Shown: positions 7,492-15,974 of the stretch, in pieces
Numbering within the stretch: position 1 is the first letter of the stretch
Layout of the letters: each line of letters begins with the position of its first letter
Origin: Streptomyces guryensis
GTDB taxonomy: Bacteria > Actinomycetota > Actinomycetes > Streptomycetales > Streptomycetaceae
Assembly (NCBI RefSeq): GCF_021261325.1
Contig: NZ_JAJSBI010000001.1
Location: 186,001-250,000, forward strand
Direction of reading: 5' to 3'
DNA length: 64,000 bases
Position numbers and translations under genes: made by a program
Notes under the pieces: model-generated
The model's database searches: none
What the model was told of the DNA's origin: nothing
Seen by the model: only the letters and a program-made list of their open reading frames with translations

Positions 7492-10102
7492 CGCCACCGC
7501 GGCCTCGGAACCGGACCCCGGGGTGCTCGTTTCCGCGGGAGGGCCGGGCCCTGCGACCCTGCTGCAGACGCTGCGGCGTCTGGGCAGCGGGCCGCGTGGT
7601 CTGACGGAGGCGCAGGCCGAGGAGCGGCAGGCCCGCTTCGGGGCCAACATGCTGCCGACGCACCGGGACGCCTCCTGGCCGAGAGTGCTGCTGCGCAGTC
7701 TGCGCGATCCGTTCACCGCCGTACTGCTGTGCCTCGGGCTGGTGTCGGCGGCGGTGGCCTCCTGGGACACCGCCTGCGTGATCCTCCTGCTGGTCGCCGT
7801 GAGCTGTGTGCTGCGTACGTCGGGGGAGTACCGGGCCGGCCGGTCCATGGCCGCGCTGCGCGGCCTGGTCGCCACCACGGCCACCGTCCTGCGCCGCACC
7901 GGGGAGGATCTGCCGCCGGACGCGCGGGAGATCCCGGTGGACGAGCTGGTGCCGGGCGATGTGATCCGGCTCGGTCCCGGCGACCTCGTCCCCGCCGACG
8001 TACGACTCCTGCGTGCGCAGGGCCTGACCGTGCACCAGTCCGCGCTCACGGGCGAGTCGGCCCCCGTGGCGAAGGACGCCGCCGACGGGGCGGCCGGTGC
8101 GGGCGGTGGCCCGTTCGACCGGCCCCAGCTCTGCTTCCAGGGCAGCAGTGTCGCGTCCGGCAGTGCCACCGCGGTCGTGGTGGCGACCGGCGCGCGGACC
8201 CGGTTCGCCGCGGCCCACGGCCGTACGGACGTCCGGCCCGAGGCGAGCGCCTTCGACCGGTCCGTGCACGGCATCTCCTGGATCCTCATCCGGTTCATGC
8301 TGCTGACCCCGCCGCTGGTCCTGATGGCCAACGCCGCCCTGCGCGACCGCGGTCTGGAGACACTGCCGTTCGCCGTCGCGGTGGCGGTCGGGCTGACGCC
8401 GGAGATGCTGCCGGTCATCGTCACCATGTGTCTGGCGCGCGGCGCCTCGCTGCTGGCCCGCACCCACGGCGTGATCGTCAAGCGGCTGCCCGCGCTGCAC
8501 GACCTCGGCGCCGTCGACGTGCTGTGCCTCGACAAGACCGGCACGCTCACCCAGGACCGCCCGGTCCTCCACAGCGCCCTCGGCCCGGACGGCCGGGACG
8601 ACCCCGAGGTGCTGCGCTGGGCCGCGGTGAACGCCTGGTGGACCCTGCAGCTCGCCGACCTGCCCGCCCCGGACGCCCTCGACGACGCGGTCCTGGACGC
8701 GGCCGGCGGGGCCGACGAGGACGGTGCCATGGCGTACGACGGGGTGGCGGCCCTTCCGTTCGATCCGCTGCGGCGCCTCGCGACCGCCGTCGTCCGTACG
8801 CCGGGGCGGCTGGGCACGCACACCCTGGTCGTCAAGGGGGCCGCCGAAGCCGTCCTGGAGCGGTGCGTACTGGAGGACGGCGAACGCGCGGAACTGCTCG
8901 CGCTGGCGGCACGGCACGCGGACGACGGGCTGCGGGTGCTGGCCGTGGCCACCGCGGACCGCCCCGCCCGGACCCGCGAATACACCGCCGCCGACGAACG
9001 CGGCCTGGACTTCCGGGGCTTCGTCGCCTTCAAGGACGCGCTCGCCCCCACCGCCGCCGAAGCGCTGAAGGTCCTCGCCGACCGGGGTGTCACCGTGAGG
9101 ATTCTCACCGGCGACCACCCGGGCACCGCCGTCCGCGCCTGCCGTGACCTGGGCATCGCCGTACCACCTGACGGTGTGCTCACCGCCGACGGCATCGACT
9201 CGCTCACCGACGCCGAACTCGCCGCGGCCGCCGCCCGCACCGTCGTCCTCGCCCGCTGCACCCCCGAGCACAAGGCCCGCTTCGCCGCCGCCCTGCGGGC
9301 CGGCGGACACACCGTCGGCTACCTCGGCGACGGGGTCAACGACCTGCCCGCGCTGCGCGCCGCCGACGTCGGCATCGCACCTCGCGACGCGGTGGCCGTC
9401 GCCCGGGAGAGCGCCGACGTGGTCCTGGCCGACAAGGACCTCACCGCGATCGACCACAGCATCGCCGCCGGCCGGTACTCCGGGGGCAACATCGCCACGT
9501 ATCTGCGCATCACCCTCTCCTCCAACCTCGGCAACGTCATCGCGATGCTCGGCGCCGGCCTCCTGCTGCCGTTCCTGCCGATGCTCCCCGCACAGGTGCT
9601 GGCGCAGAACCTGTGCTTCGACGCCGCGCAACTGGCCTTCGCATACGACCGGCCGCATCCGTCGGTGCTGCGCCGCCCGACCGTGCTGCGCCCACGCGAC
9701 CTGCTGCGCTTCATCATCGGCTTCGGCGTCCTCAACGCGGTCGCCGACCTGGCCACCTTCGGCGTGCTGGAGCTCGCCCTGCACGGACCCGGGGGGCTGG
9801 ACGACCGGGCGGTGTTCCACTCCGGCTGGTTCACGGAGAACCTGCTCACCCAGGCCCTCGTGATGGTGCTGCTGCGCGCCGGGCGCCGCGAGGCGGGGCG
9901 GGGGCCCGGGTCGATCGGCTGGGCGGCGGGCGCGCTGGCCGCCGCAGGACTGCTGCTGCCGGTCTCCCCGCTCGGCTCGCTGCTGGGCCTCACGCCGCTG
10001 CCGCTCCTCTACTACCTGCTGCTGGCCGCCGTTCTCGCGCTGTACACCGTCGGACTGATGGCTGTCAGAAGGGCCCCATGGTTGTACAGTTGCGCAACGT
10101 AG
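7484..10102 (+). CDS. mgtA: Mg2+-type P-type ATPase (MgtA family)
   Basis: An 872-residue P-type ATPase. Signature motifs in order: TGES (actuator, LTGESAPV), GLTPEMLPVIV (transmembrane helix 4), the phosphorylation site CLDKTGTLTQ (Asp near residue 349), the nucleotide-domain KGAAE, and the hinge GDGVNDLPALR. The N-terminal region starting RFGANMLP and the C-terminal six-helix bundle match the P3B magnesium importers. It pumps Mg2+ (possibly also Ni2+) into the cell. GTG 7484 is taken as start because it overlaps the ArsR stop; an upstream in-frame start at 7433 lies within arsR. The GTG has no strong ribosome site, fitting coupled translation. Regulation by an ArsR protein rather than a riboswitch is unusual for mgtA. 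Confidence 0.88.
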   Translation: MADATAASEPDPGVLVSAGGPGPATLLQTLRRLGSGPRGLTEAQAEERQARFGANMLPTHRDASWPRVLLRSLRDPFTAVLLCLGLVSAAVASWDTACVILLLVAVSCVLRTSGEYRAGRSMAALRGLVATTATVLRRTGEDLPPDAREIPVDELVPGDVIRLGPGDLVPADVRLLRAQGLTVHQSALTGESAPVAKDAADGAAGAGGGPFDRPQLCFQGSSVASGSATAVVVATGARTRFAAAHGRTDVRPEASAFDRSVHGISWILIRFMLLTPPLVLMANAALRDRGLETLPFAVAVAVGLTPEMLPVIVTMCLARGASLLARTHGVIVKRLPALHDLGAVDVLCLDKTGTLTQDRPVLHSALGPDGRDDPEVLRWAAVNAWWTLQLADLPAPDALDDAVLDAAGGADEDGAMAYDGVAALPFDPLRRLATAVVRTPGRLGTHTLVVKGAAEAVLERCVLEDGERAELLALAARHADDGLRVLAVATADRPARTREYTAADERGLDFRGFVAFKDALAPTAAEALKVLADRGVTVRILTGDHPGTAVRACRDLGIAVPPDGVLTADGIDSLTDAELAAAAARTVVLARCTPEHKARFAAALRAGGHTVGYLGDGVNDLPALRAADVGIAPRDAVAVARESADVVLADKDLTAIDHSIAAGRYSGGNIATYLRITLSSNLGNVIAMLGAGLLLPFLPMLPAQVLAQNLCFDAAQLAFAYDRPHPSVLRRPTVLRPRDLLRFIIGFGVLNAVADLATFGVLELALHGPGGLDDRAVFHSGWFTENLLTQALVMVLLRAGRREAGRGPGSIGWAAGALAAAGLLLPVSPLGSLLGLTPLPLLYYLLLAAVLALYTVGLMAVRRAPWLYSCAT
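10090..10097. promoter_or_regulatory. TTGCGCAA palindrome, site 2
   Basis: The palindrome directly follows a -10-like TACAGT (10085-10090) inside the last codons of mgtA, 39 nt before the TatA-like start. It suggests that tatA has its own regulated promoter within mgtA. Confidence 0.4.
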
Positions 10103-10135
10103 CAACCGTGCGAGAAGTGAGAAGGGGTGGGCGGG

Positions 10136-10438
10136 ATGCTCCGCAACGGACTGGAACCCTGGCACCTGCTGGTCCTGGCGATCGTCATCATCTTGCTGTT
10201 CGGCTCGAAGAAGCTGCCTGAGGCCGCCCGCGGGCTGGGCAAGTCCATGCGCATCCTCAAGAGCGAGGCGAAGGCCATGAAGGAGGACGGTGCCGGCCCG
10301 GCGTCCGCCGCCCAGGCCCCTGCCGCGCAGTCCGAGCCCGCGTCCTCGTCCGACGCGACGGCCGCCCGCGTCATCCAGTCCTCCCCGGGTGACGCCGCGT
10401 CGGCCCGTCCGGTGTCCGAGGACAGCACGGTTCGCTGA
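10136..10438 (+). CDS. tatA: TatA/TatE-family translocase component
   Basis: A 100-residue protein with a single N-terminal transmembrane helix ([18 protein letters not shown]), the hinge [19 protein letters not shown] and an amphipathic helix, followed by a low-complexity Ala/Ser tail. This is the pore-forming TatA layout for export of folded proteins. ATG 10136 has GAAGGGG 8 nt upstream. It is an orphan: no tatB or tatC is nearby, so it is likely a second TatA paralogue. The Tat-dependent melC1 is 5.5 kb away. It might act with mgtA/LCP envelope genes; inference only. Confidence 0.85.
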   Translation: MLRNGLEPWHLLVLAIVIILLFGSKKLPEAARGLGKSMRILKSEAKAMKEDGAGPASAAQAPAAQSEPASSSDATAARVIQSSPGDAASARPVSEDSTVR

Positions 10439-10447
10439 GCCGGGAGA

Positions 10448-10468
10448 GGCGTGCCGTTACGGCGCGCC
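10448..10468 (+). terminator. Short hairpin after tatA
   Basis: GGCGTGCCG (10448-10456) pairs with CGGCGCGCC (10460-10468) around TTA, with one G-T pair. It starts 10 nt after the tatA stop and is a modest terminator candidate. Confidence 0.45.
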
Positions 10469-10529
10469 GCCCCGGTGCAGGTGGGAGGTGTGACACAGCC
10501 CACCTGCGACGGGGATAACGCTTGCTATA

Positions 10530-10537
10530 TTGCGCAA
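10530..10537. promoter_or_regulatory. TTGCGCAA palindrome, site 3
   Basis: The palindrome overlaps a -10-like CTATAT and lies 68 nt before the TTG start of the LCP gene. Core and placement match the other two sites. Confidence 0.4.
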
Positions 10538-10604
10538 TCAACCAACCCGAGGGGTGCGCCGTGGCGCCGTCGGTTGGCGTCGGCCACAGCGTAGGGAGTG
10601 GGAG

Positions 10605-12323
10605 TTGAGCGACCCCTGGGGCGGAAATCGTGGCCATGCGGCCACCCGAGATCGCACAGCAAACGTTCCGCGCCAGCGCGGGAACGATGACAGCCCGCCC
10701 CGCCCACCGCACGGAGGCCGGGCAGCCGCCCGGCAGGCGCAGCGCTCCCGGGGACGCGGCGCGGGGCGCCGGGCCAAGCCCGTCGCCCGGCGCCGACGGA
10801 TCGCCCGCATAGCCCTGTTCACGGTGTCGGCGCTGATCCTGGTCACCGCCGGGGCCGGTGCCTGGCTGTACGAGCACCTGAACGGCAACATCAAGAGCGT
10901 CGCGATCGACGACGGTGCCGGCGGCCAGGAGAAGGCGGATGCCTTCGGGCGGACCCCGATCAACATCCTGGTGATCGGCTCCGACGGCCGGAACAACGCG
11001 GCCGACTGCAAACTGGGCGGCGGCTGCGGCTCGGCGAGTTCCACCGTCGGACACAACGCGGACGTGGAGATGGTGGTGCACGTCTCCGCCGACCGCTCCA
11101 ACGCCACCGTGATGAGCGTCCCGCGCGACACCATGACCCACGTCCCCGCCTGCAAGGACCCGGACAGCAGCCAGGCGACGGCGGGCTACTACGGACAGAT
11201 CAACAGCGCACTGCAGTACGGCGCGGCCTGCCAGGTCAAAACCATTCACCAGCTCACCGGCATCACCATCGACCACTTCGTGATGCTCGACTTCTCCGGT
11301 GTCGTGAAGATGTCCGACGCGGTGGGCGGCGTGTCGGTGTGCGTCAGTGACAACGTCTACGACACCTACTCCCACCTGAAGCTCGCCAAGGGCACCCACA
11401 CCCTCCAGGGCGATGCGGCGCTGGAGTTCGTCCGCTCCCGGCACGGCTTCGGCGACGGCAGCGACCTGGGCCGTACCGTCTCCCAGCATCTCTTCCTCGG
11501 CGCCATGATCCGCAAGTTCAAGAGCGCGGGGACCCTGACCGACCCGGGCAAGGTCTACTCCCTGGCGGACGCCGCGACCAAGGCGCTGACCGTGGACACC
11601 GGCCTGGGCAGCGTCAGCAAGCTCGTGAGCCTGGCGACCGACCTGAACAAGGTCCCCTCCAAGCGGATGACGTTCACCACGATGCAGACCGCGGCCGACC
11701 CGACGGACGCCAACCGTGTCGTTCCCGCGGCCACCGCGAAGTCGCTGTTCGCGACCATCGAGAACGACCAGTCCCTGACGTCGGACAGCGGCAGGAAGAA
11801 GACGTCCTCGGCGTCCCCGTCCGCGTCGGCGGCGCCCACCGTGCCCGCCTCCGAGGTCGCCGTACAGGTCGAGAACGGCACCAGCACCGGCGGACGCGCC
11901 TCGGTGATCGCACAGGCCCTCCTCTCCAAGGGCTTCAGCCCGAACACCACCACGGGCAACGCCCCCGCGCAGTCGTCGAGGACGACGATCAGCTACGGCC
12001 CCGGTCAGAAGGCCGAGGCCCAGACGGCGGCCGCCGCCCTCGGCGTGCCCGCCTCGCACCTCACCCAGGGCGGCAGCAGCGGCGTGGTCCTCGTCATCGG
12101 CAGCGACTGGCCGAGCGGCACGGCGTACGGCTCCTCGGGCGGCTCGTCGGCCGCCCCCGCCGACACGCACGCCGCGGTCGCCGACGCGCACGCCCAGACC
12201 GCCGACAAGGCCAAGACCTGCGCGAAGGTCAGCCCCTACAAGACGGTGCAGATCAACGGGGTGCCGATGACGCCGGCCCAGGCGTACGCGGCGGCGCGCG
12301 GCAAGCCGGACTCCGCACCGTGA
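10605..12323 (+). CDS. LytR-CpsA-Psr (LCP) family cell-wall ligase with LytR_C domain
   Basis: A 572-residue protein with a basic disordered cytoplasmic N-terminus, one transmembrane helix (IALFTVSALILVTAGAGAWL), an extracytoplasmic LCP domain (NILVIGSDGR, then SVPRDTMTHVP, HNADVEMVVHV, ALEFVRSRHGF) and a C-terminal LytR_C domain (VAVQVENGTSTGGRASVIAQ). LCP enzymes transfer polyprenyl-phosphate-linked glycopolymers onto peptidoglycan. The Asp and Arg clusters that bind pyrophosphate (SDGR, PRDT, RSRHGFGDG) are present. The start is TTG 10605, chosen for GGGAG 6 nt upstream. It has its own promoter region carrying the TTGCGCAA palindrome. Confidence 0.88.
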   Translation: MSDPWGGNRGHAATRDRTANVPRQRGNDDSPPRPPHGGRAAARQAQRSRGRGAGRRAKPVARRRRIARIALFTVSALILVTAGAGAWLYEHLNGNIKSVAIDDGAGGQEKADAFGRTPINILVIGSDGRNNAADCKLGGGCGSASSTVGHNADVEMVVHVSADRSNATVMSVPRDTMTHVPACKDPDSSQATAGYYGQINSALQYGAACQVKTIHQLTGITIDHFVMLDFSGVVKMSDAVGGVSVCVSDNVYDTYSHLKLAKGTHTLQGDAALEFVRSRHGFGDGSDLGRTVSQHLFLGAMIRKFKSAGTLTDPGKVYSLADAATKALTVDTGLGSVSKLVSLATDLNKVPSKRMTFTTMQTAADPTDANRVVPAATAKSLFATIENDQSLTSDSGRKKTSSASPSASAAPTVPASEVAVQVENGTSTGGRASVIAQALLSKGFSPNTTTGNAPAQSSRTTISYGPGQKAEAQTAAAALGVPASHLTQGGSSGVVLVIGSDWPSGTAYGSSGGSSAAPADTHAAVADAHAQTADKAKTCAKVSPYKTVQINGVPMTPAQAYAAARGKPDSAP

Positions 12324-12333
12324 CCGAGGCGGT

Positions 12334-12351
12334 GCGGGCCGTCCGGCCCGC
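12334..12351. terminator. Small hairpin between convergent genes
   Basis: GCGGGCC and GGCCCGC form a 7-bp stem with a 4-nt loop in the 28-nt gap between the convergent LCP and HxlR genes. It probably serves both strands. Confidence 0.5.
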
Positions 12352-12750
12352 TCAGTCGGAGTCGGGTCTCTGCTCCGCCACGGTGTCGTAGGCGGCGCGG
12401 GCCTCGGCGATGGCGGACCGGTGCCGCTCGGCCCAGCCCACCAGCCCGGTCAGCGAAGCGTGGAGCTCCGGGGCCATGGGAGTGAGGCTGTACTCGACCT
12501 TGGGCGGCACGGTCGGATACACGGTGCGGACGAGCAGTCCGTCCCGCTCCAGCCTGCGCAGGTTGAGGGTGAGCATCCGTCGGCTGATGCCCTTGATGGC
12601 GCGTTCGAGTTCGGTGAAGCGGACCGGGCCGTGGGCGGCGGCGATCAGGATCCCGATGCTCCACTTGCCCGCCACGCGGTCGAGCACCTCGGTGACCGGG
12701 CAGGCTTCGTCTCTCAGCGCTTCGGTGACACGGGTGTGACTGCGTGACAT
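12352..12750 (-). CDS. HxlR-family transcriptional regulator
   Basis: A 132-residue winged-helix protein with the HxlR signature: CPVTEVLDRVAGKWSIGILI, RFTELERAIKGISRRMLTLN, LERDGLLVRTVYPTVPPKVE. The Cys of the ACPV segment, often redox or electrophile sensitive in this family, is present. ATG 12750. Directly upstream on the opposite strand lie the last codons of an MDR oxidoreductase (12766-12879), a typical HxlR target, so the regulator probably lost its partner gene. Confidence 0.87.
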   Translation of the reverse strand: MSRSHTRVTEALRDEACPVTEVLDRVAGKWSIGILIAAAHGPVRFTELERAIKGISRRMLTLNLRRLERDGLLVRTVYPTVPPKVEYSLTPMAPELHASLTGLVGWAERHRSAIAEARAAYDTVAEQRPDSD

Positions 12751-12765
12751 GGAAGTGCCCCCTTC

Positions 12766-12879
12766 CGTGCCCTCGCCGAGGTGCCGAAGGGCCTGGAGTC
12801 GGCGCGGGCGGTGGCGCTGCCGGTCGCCGGAGTGGCGGCACTGCGCTCGCTGCGGGCCGCCGGACCGCGTCCGCGGTGA
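12766..12879 (+). pseudogene. Remnant of MDR-family NAD(P)H quinone oxidoreductase/alcohol dehydrogenase
   Basis: Read in the frame ending at TGA 12877, the 37 codons give RALAEVPKGLESARAVALP followed by VAGVAALRSLRAAG. This is the conserved segment before the nucleotide fold of zinc-independent MDR enzymes (roughly residues 100-135 of about 320). Everything before and after is missing. It starts abruptly 15 nt from the HxlR start codon, which marks a deletion junction. Confidence 0.7.
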
Positions 12880-12961
12880 CCCGCTGACCGCGCGCGGCGC
12901 CGGTCACTGCCACGGCGGTGCCCCGTTCAGTCACGCACCGGTCCCCTCCCGACCCTCCCGA

Positions 12962-13567
12962 CTATCCGGTTCGTCCCGTCGTGCGCAGATGCTCGATCCC
13001 GGTGTCGAGGGCTGCCTTGAGGTGGGACGAGTCGCCCGTGGACATCATGATGGTCACGCCTCCCTGGATGCCCGCCAGCAGCGCGGCGGCCGTCCGGTCC
13101 ACATCGAGGCCCGACGGCACCAGGCCGTTTGCCTGAAGGGCGCGCATCCCGCGCGCGAGCTGCTCCTGCCACTGCCGCATCAGCCCCGCCACGATCGCCC
13201 GCGCGCCGGGGCCGGCCCGTCCCACCTGGAGGAACAGCGATCCCAACGGGCAGTGGTCGCCCTGCAGTTCGTAGCGTTCCACCACGGCGTCCCGCCACTG
13301 TCGCCACGACTCCCACGAGTCCAGCCGCCCCAGGTGTGGCTGCTGGTCCTCCAGTACCCGGTCCGCCTCGAACTGTGCCACCGCCAGCAGCAGTTGGTCC
13401 TTGCCGTCGGGGAAGTAGTGAAAGAGCTGGCTCTTGCTCGTGCCGGTGCGGCCACGGATGTCGTCGAGCGTGGTGAGGACGACGCCCTGCTCGCGCAGCA
13501 CCTCGGCCGCACCCTCGACGATACGGGCCCGTGTGGCACGACCCTTCTCGGTCCGCGCGTTCGGCAT
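12962..13567 (-). CDS. TetR-family repressor
   Basis: A 201-residue protein. The N-terminal HTH reads RATRARIVEGAAEVLREQG, TLDDIRGRTGTSKSQLFHYF and DGKDQLLLAVAQ. The C-terminal ligand domain is of the TetR_C type with CPLGSLFLQVGRAGPGARA. It is divergent from the SDR gene at 13673, and a perfect inverted repeat at 13591-13606 lies between them. It therefore probably represses itself and the SDR in response to that enzyme's substrate. Confidence 0.88.
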   Translation of the reverse strand: MPNARTEKGRATRARIVEGAAEVLREQGVVLTTLDDIRGRTGTSKSQLFHYFPDGKDQLLLAVAQFEADRVLEDQQPHLGRLDSWESWRQWRDAVVERYELQGDHCPLGSLFLQVGRAGPGARAIVAGLMRQWQEQLARGMRALQANGLVPSGLDVDRTAAALLAGIQGGVTIMMSTGDSSHLKAALDTGIEHLRTTGRTG

Positions 13568-13590
13568 CCGGCCTCCTCATCGCGAATTTC

Positions 13591-13606
13591 TGGACTTGCT
13601 GGTCCA
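13591..13606. promoter_or_regulatory. Likely TetR operator
   Basis: TGGAC (13591-13595) and GTCCA (13602-13606) form an inverted repeat with a 6-nt centre (TTGCTG). It lies in the 105-nt gap between the divergent TetR and SDR genes. The TGGAC(C)-type arms resemble operators known for TetR regulators that sit beside SDR genes. Confidence 0.6.
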
Positions 13607-13672
13607 TTTTCCACGACGCACAGTGGTCTGCGCACGGCAAGACGTACGCGACCGCACAAGGGAGAACACGTC

Positions 13673-14443
13673 ATGAGCGAACGACTGCGGAACAAGACGG
13701 CGTTGGTCACAGGGTCCACCAGCAACATTGGGCAGGCGATCGCCGAAGCGTTCGCCGCCGAAGGGGCTCACGTCATCGTCTCCGGGCGCAATCGGGAACG
13801 GGGAGCACAGGTCGTCGAACGGATCCGCGCATCCGGCGGCCGGGCCGACTTCCTGGCAGCGGACCTCGACGGAAGCGCGGAGAACTCCCAGGACCTGGCC
13901 GATCGCGCCCGGGAGACCTTGGGCGGGCGGATCGACATCCTCGTGAACAACGCCGGCATCTACCCGGCCCCCGCCACCACCGCCACGGACGAGAAGACGT
14001 TCGATGAGGTCTACGCAGTGAACGTGAAGGCCCCGTTCTTCCTCACCGCTGCCGTAGCGCCGGCCATGACGGAATCCGGTGGCGGGGTGATCATCAACCT
14101 CGGTTCGTGGATCGCCCGCCTGGGCATCCCTCTCGGCGCGCTCTACAGCTCTACCAAGGGAGCCATGGAGACACTCACCCGCGCATGGGCCGCTGAGTTC
14201 GGCCCGATGGGCATCCGCGTGAACGCCGTCTCCCCGGGCGTAGTCCTGTCCCCGGCCGCGGAGGACGGCGAGCCCCATCCGGGCGAGGTGATGATGAAGG
14301 GCACCCCGGCCGGGGAGGTCGGCACGCCGGACGCCATCGCGCATGCGGTGGTCTGGCTGGCCAGTGACGAAGCGGCCTTCGTGCACGGGACAGTGGTGGA
14401 CGTCGACGGGGGCAGGACGGGTGTTGCCGTCATCGCCGCGTAG
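13673..14443 (+). CDS. Short-chain dehydrogenase/reductase
   Basis: A 256-residue classical SDR: cofactor motif ALVTGSTSNIGQAIAEAF (TGxxxxIG), NNAG in DILVNNAGIY, and catalytic Ser in LGSWIARLG with Tyr-x-x-x-Lys in LYSSTKGAME. The C-terminal SPGVV and VDVDGG are typical. It oxidises or reduces a hydroxyl/ketone with NAD(P); substrate unknown. ATG 13673 has AAGGGAGA 8 nt upstream. It is paired with the divergent TetR gene. The decayed accessory segment begins immediately after its stop. Confidence 0.9.
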   Translation: MSERLRNKTALVTGSTSNIGQAIAEAFAAEGAHVIVSGRNRERGAQVVERIRASGGRADFLAADLDGSAENSQDLADRARETLGGRIDILVNNAGIYPAPATTATDEKTFDEVYAVNVKAPFFLTAAVAPAMTESGGGVIINLGSWIARLGIPLGALYSSTKGAMETLTRAWAAEFGPMGIRVNAVSPGVVLSPAAEDGEPHPGEVMMKGTPAGEVGTPDAIAHAVVWLASDEAAFVHGTVVDVDGGRTGVAVIAA

Positions 14444-14472
14444 CGCACGCGTCCGGAGTTTCCGCACCTGTC

Positions 14473-15939
14473 GTGCCTACCGCACTCGCCGCCACCTCAC
14501 GCCCTGGACCGACCGCCCAGCAGACCCTGGCCTGGAACACCGAGGGTGACCTGTCCAAGCTCACCGAAGGCACCAAGGAGACCAGCTACCTTTACGACGC
14601 AAACGGCGACCTGCTGATCCGCCGCGCCAAGGGAGACGGCGAAACCGTCCTCTACCTGGGCGCCGACACCGAACTCCACCTCACCACCAAGGGCACCACC
14701 AAGACCGCCTCCGGCACGCGCTCCTACACCGCCAACGGTCAGACCATCGCCGTCCGCACCGCGACGTCCGGGGTGTCGGGCACGAAGCTGAGTTTCCTGG
14801 CCGCCGACCAGCACGGCACCTCCAGCAACGCCCTCGACGCGAGCACGTATGCCGTCACCAAGCGCTACAGCACACCCTTCGGCGCCCCACGGGGCACCAA
14901 GCCGACGTCCTGGCCCGACGACAAGGCCTTCCTCGGCAAGCCGGCCGACGGTGCGACCGGCCTGACCCACGTGGGGGCTCGCGAATACGACCCCACCATC
15001 GGCCAGTTCATCAGCGTCGACCCGCTCCTGACTCTGGATCAACACCAGTCGCTCAACGGCTACTCCTACGCGAACAACACCCCGGTCACCAGCGCCGACC
15101 CCACCGGTTTGTGCGCGCAAGTGGATTGCCCCACCCGGCCCGGCCCTGGCTACGAAAACAACACACCCGGGACCATCCCTCACAAGCCGCGAAAATCGGC
15201 CAACACCATCTACAAGGAAGAAGGCCTGAGTTACAACGGCTCAGGAACGGCGTCCACGAGTAGCTCCGGCGACTCTGGCAGTGTCACTGTCACCCTCATA
15301 GCAGGACCGGGCGACGATTCGAATGCTACGCCCGATCGAAAAATCTATGCGATGGGTACTAACCCCGCATATGACCCCCAAGGAATCAAGGCAGCCGAAG
15401 AATCAGAGCGACAGGCTGCAGCAGACTTCTGGAATAACCTGCCATGTGCCAAGGGTGACGCCCACTGGCAATGTGAGGCGCGTAGGAGCTGGGGACGCAC
15501 CATCTCCCTCTTTGGCCCCCTGATCGGCCTTCGGGCAGTCCCGGGTGTAGACGAGCCTAGCCTGGTCAAGGTTTATCGAGTCGACGGCGAAGGGAAATAT
15601 GCCCGCATTAAGATCAAAAACGGGTATCCTCTCATTAAAAACGCAACCAAGCAGCCGATATTCCTCAACTTCGGAAATGAAAGTCGAGCTACCTCCTATC
15701 TAGCTAGGCGGGTCGATCAATACGGGGACGGCACTCATCGGCTAGTCACCTTCGAGGTCGACCGAGAGTACTTGAACTACCTGAGGAATAATGCGGTCCC
15801 GGAGCGCATGGCGAGAAGGTATCCTGACGGCCCTCTGGTAGTTGACAGGAAGTATTCGGATCAGTACGGCCTTCGTCCAGAGCAAACGAAGATGCTGTTC
15901 GATAATATAATCCCCGGAACGGCCAGAGAGGAGAACTAA
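14473..15939 (+). CDS. 5'-truncated RHS-repeat protein with C-terminal toxin domain (ADP-ribosyltransferase-like)
   Basis: A 488-residue protein representing only the last RHS/YD repeats (TLAWNTEGDLSKL, SYLYDANGDLLIRR) and the RHS core end (GAREYDPTIGQFISVDPLL, GYSYANNTPVTSADPTGL). After this comes a variable tip (from about residue 215) that is clearly lower in GC than the rest. The tip ends with VKVYRVDGEGKYARI, IFLNFGNESRATSYLARR, TFEVDREYLNYLRNNAVPE and SDQYGLRPEQ. From memory this resembles Tre/TreTu-type ADP-ribosyltransferase toxins that modify elongation factor Tu; the Arg of VYR would be the NAD-binding residue. Full RHS proteins exceed 1500 residues, so the shell and export region are missing. 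The listed GTG start lacks a ribosome site, so it may not be expressed. Confidence 0.75.
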   Translation: MPTALAATSRPGPTAQQTLAWNTEGDLSKLTEGTKETSYLYDANGDLLIRRAKGDGETVLYLGADTELHLTTKGTTKTASGTRSYTANGQTIAVRTATSGVSGTKLSFLAADQHGTSSNALDASTYAVTKRYSTPFGAPRGTKPTSWPDDKAFLGKPADGATGLTHVGAREYDPTIGQFISVDPLLTLDQHQSLNGYSYANNTPVTSADPTGLCAQVDCPTRPGPGYENNTPGTIPHKPRKSANTIYKEEGLSYNGSGTASTSSSGDSGSVTVTLIAGPGDDSNATPDRKIYAMGTNPAYDPQGIKAAEESERQAAADFWNNLPCAKGDAHWQCEARRSWGRTISLFGPLIGLRAVPGVDEPSLVKVYRVDGEGKYARIKIKNGYPLIKNATKQPIFLNFGNESRATSYLARRVDQYGDGTHRLVTFEVDREYLNYLRNNAVPERMARRYPDGPLVVDRKYSDQYGLRPEQTKMLFDNIIPGTAREEN

Positions 15940-15974
15940 GCCGTGCTTCCAGGCTCCGAAGGAAGGGGTGTGAG

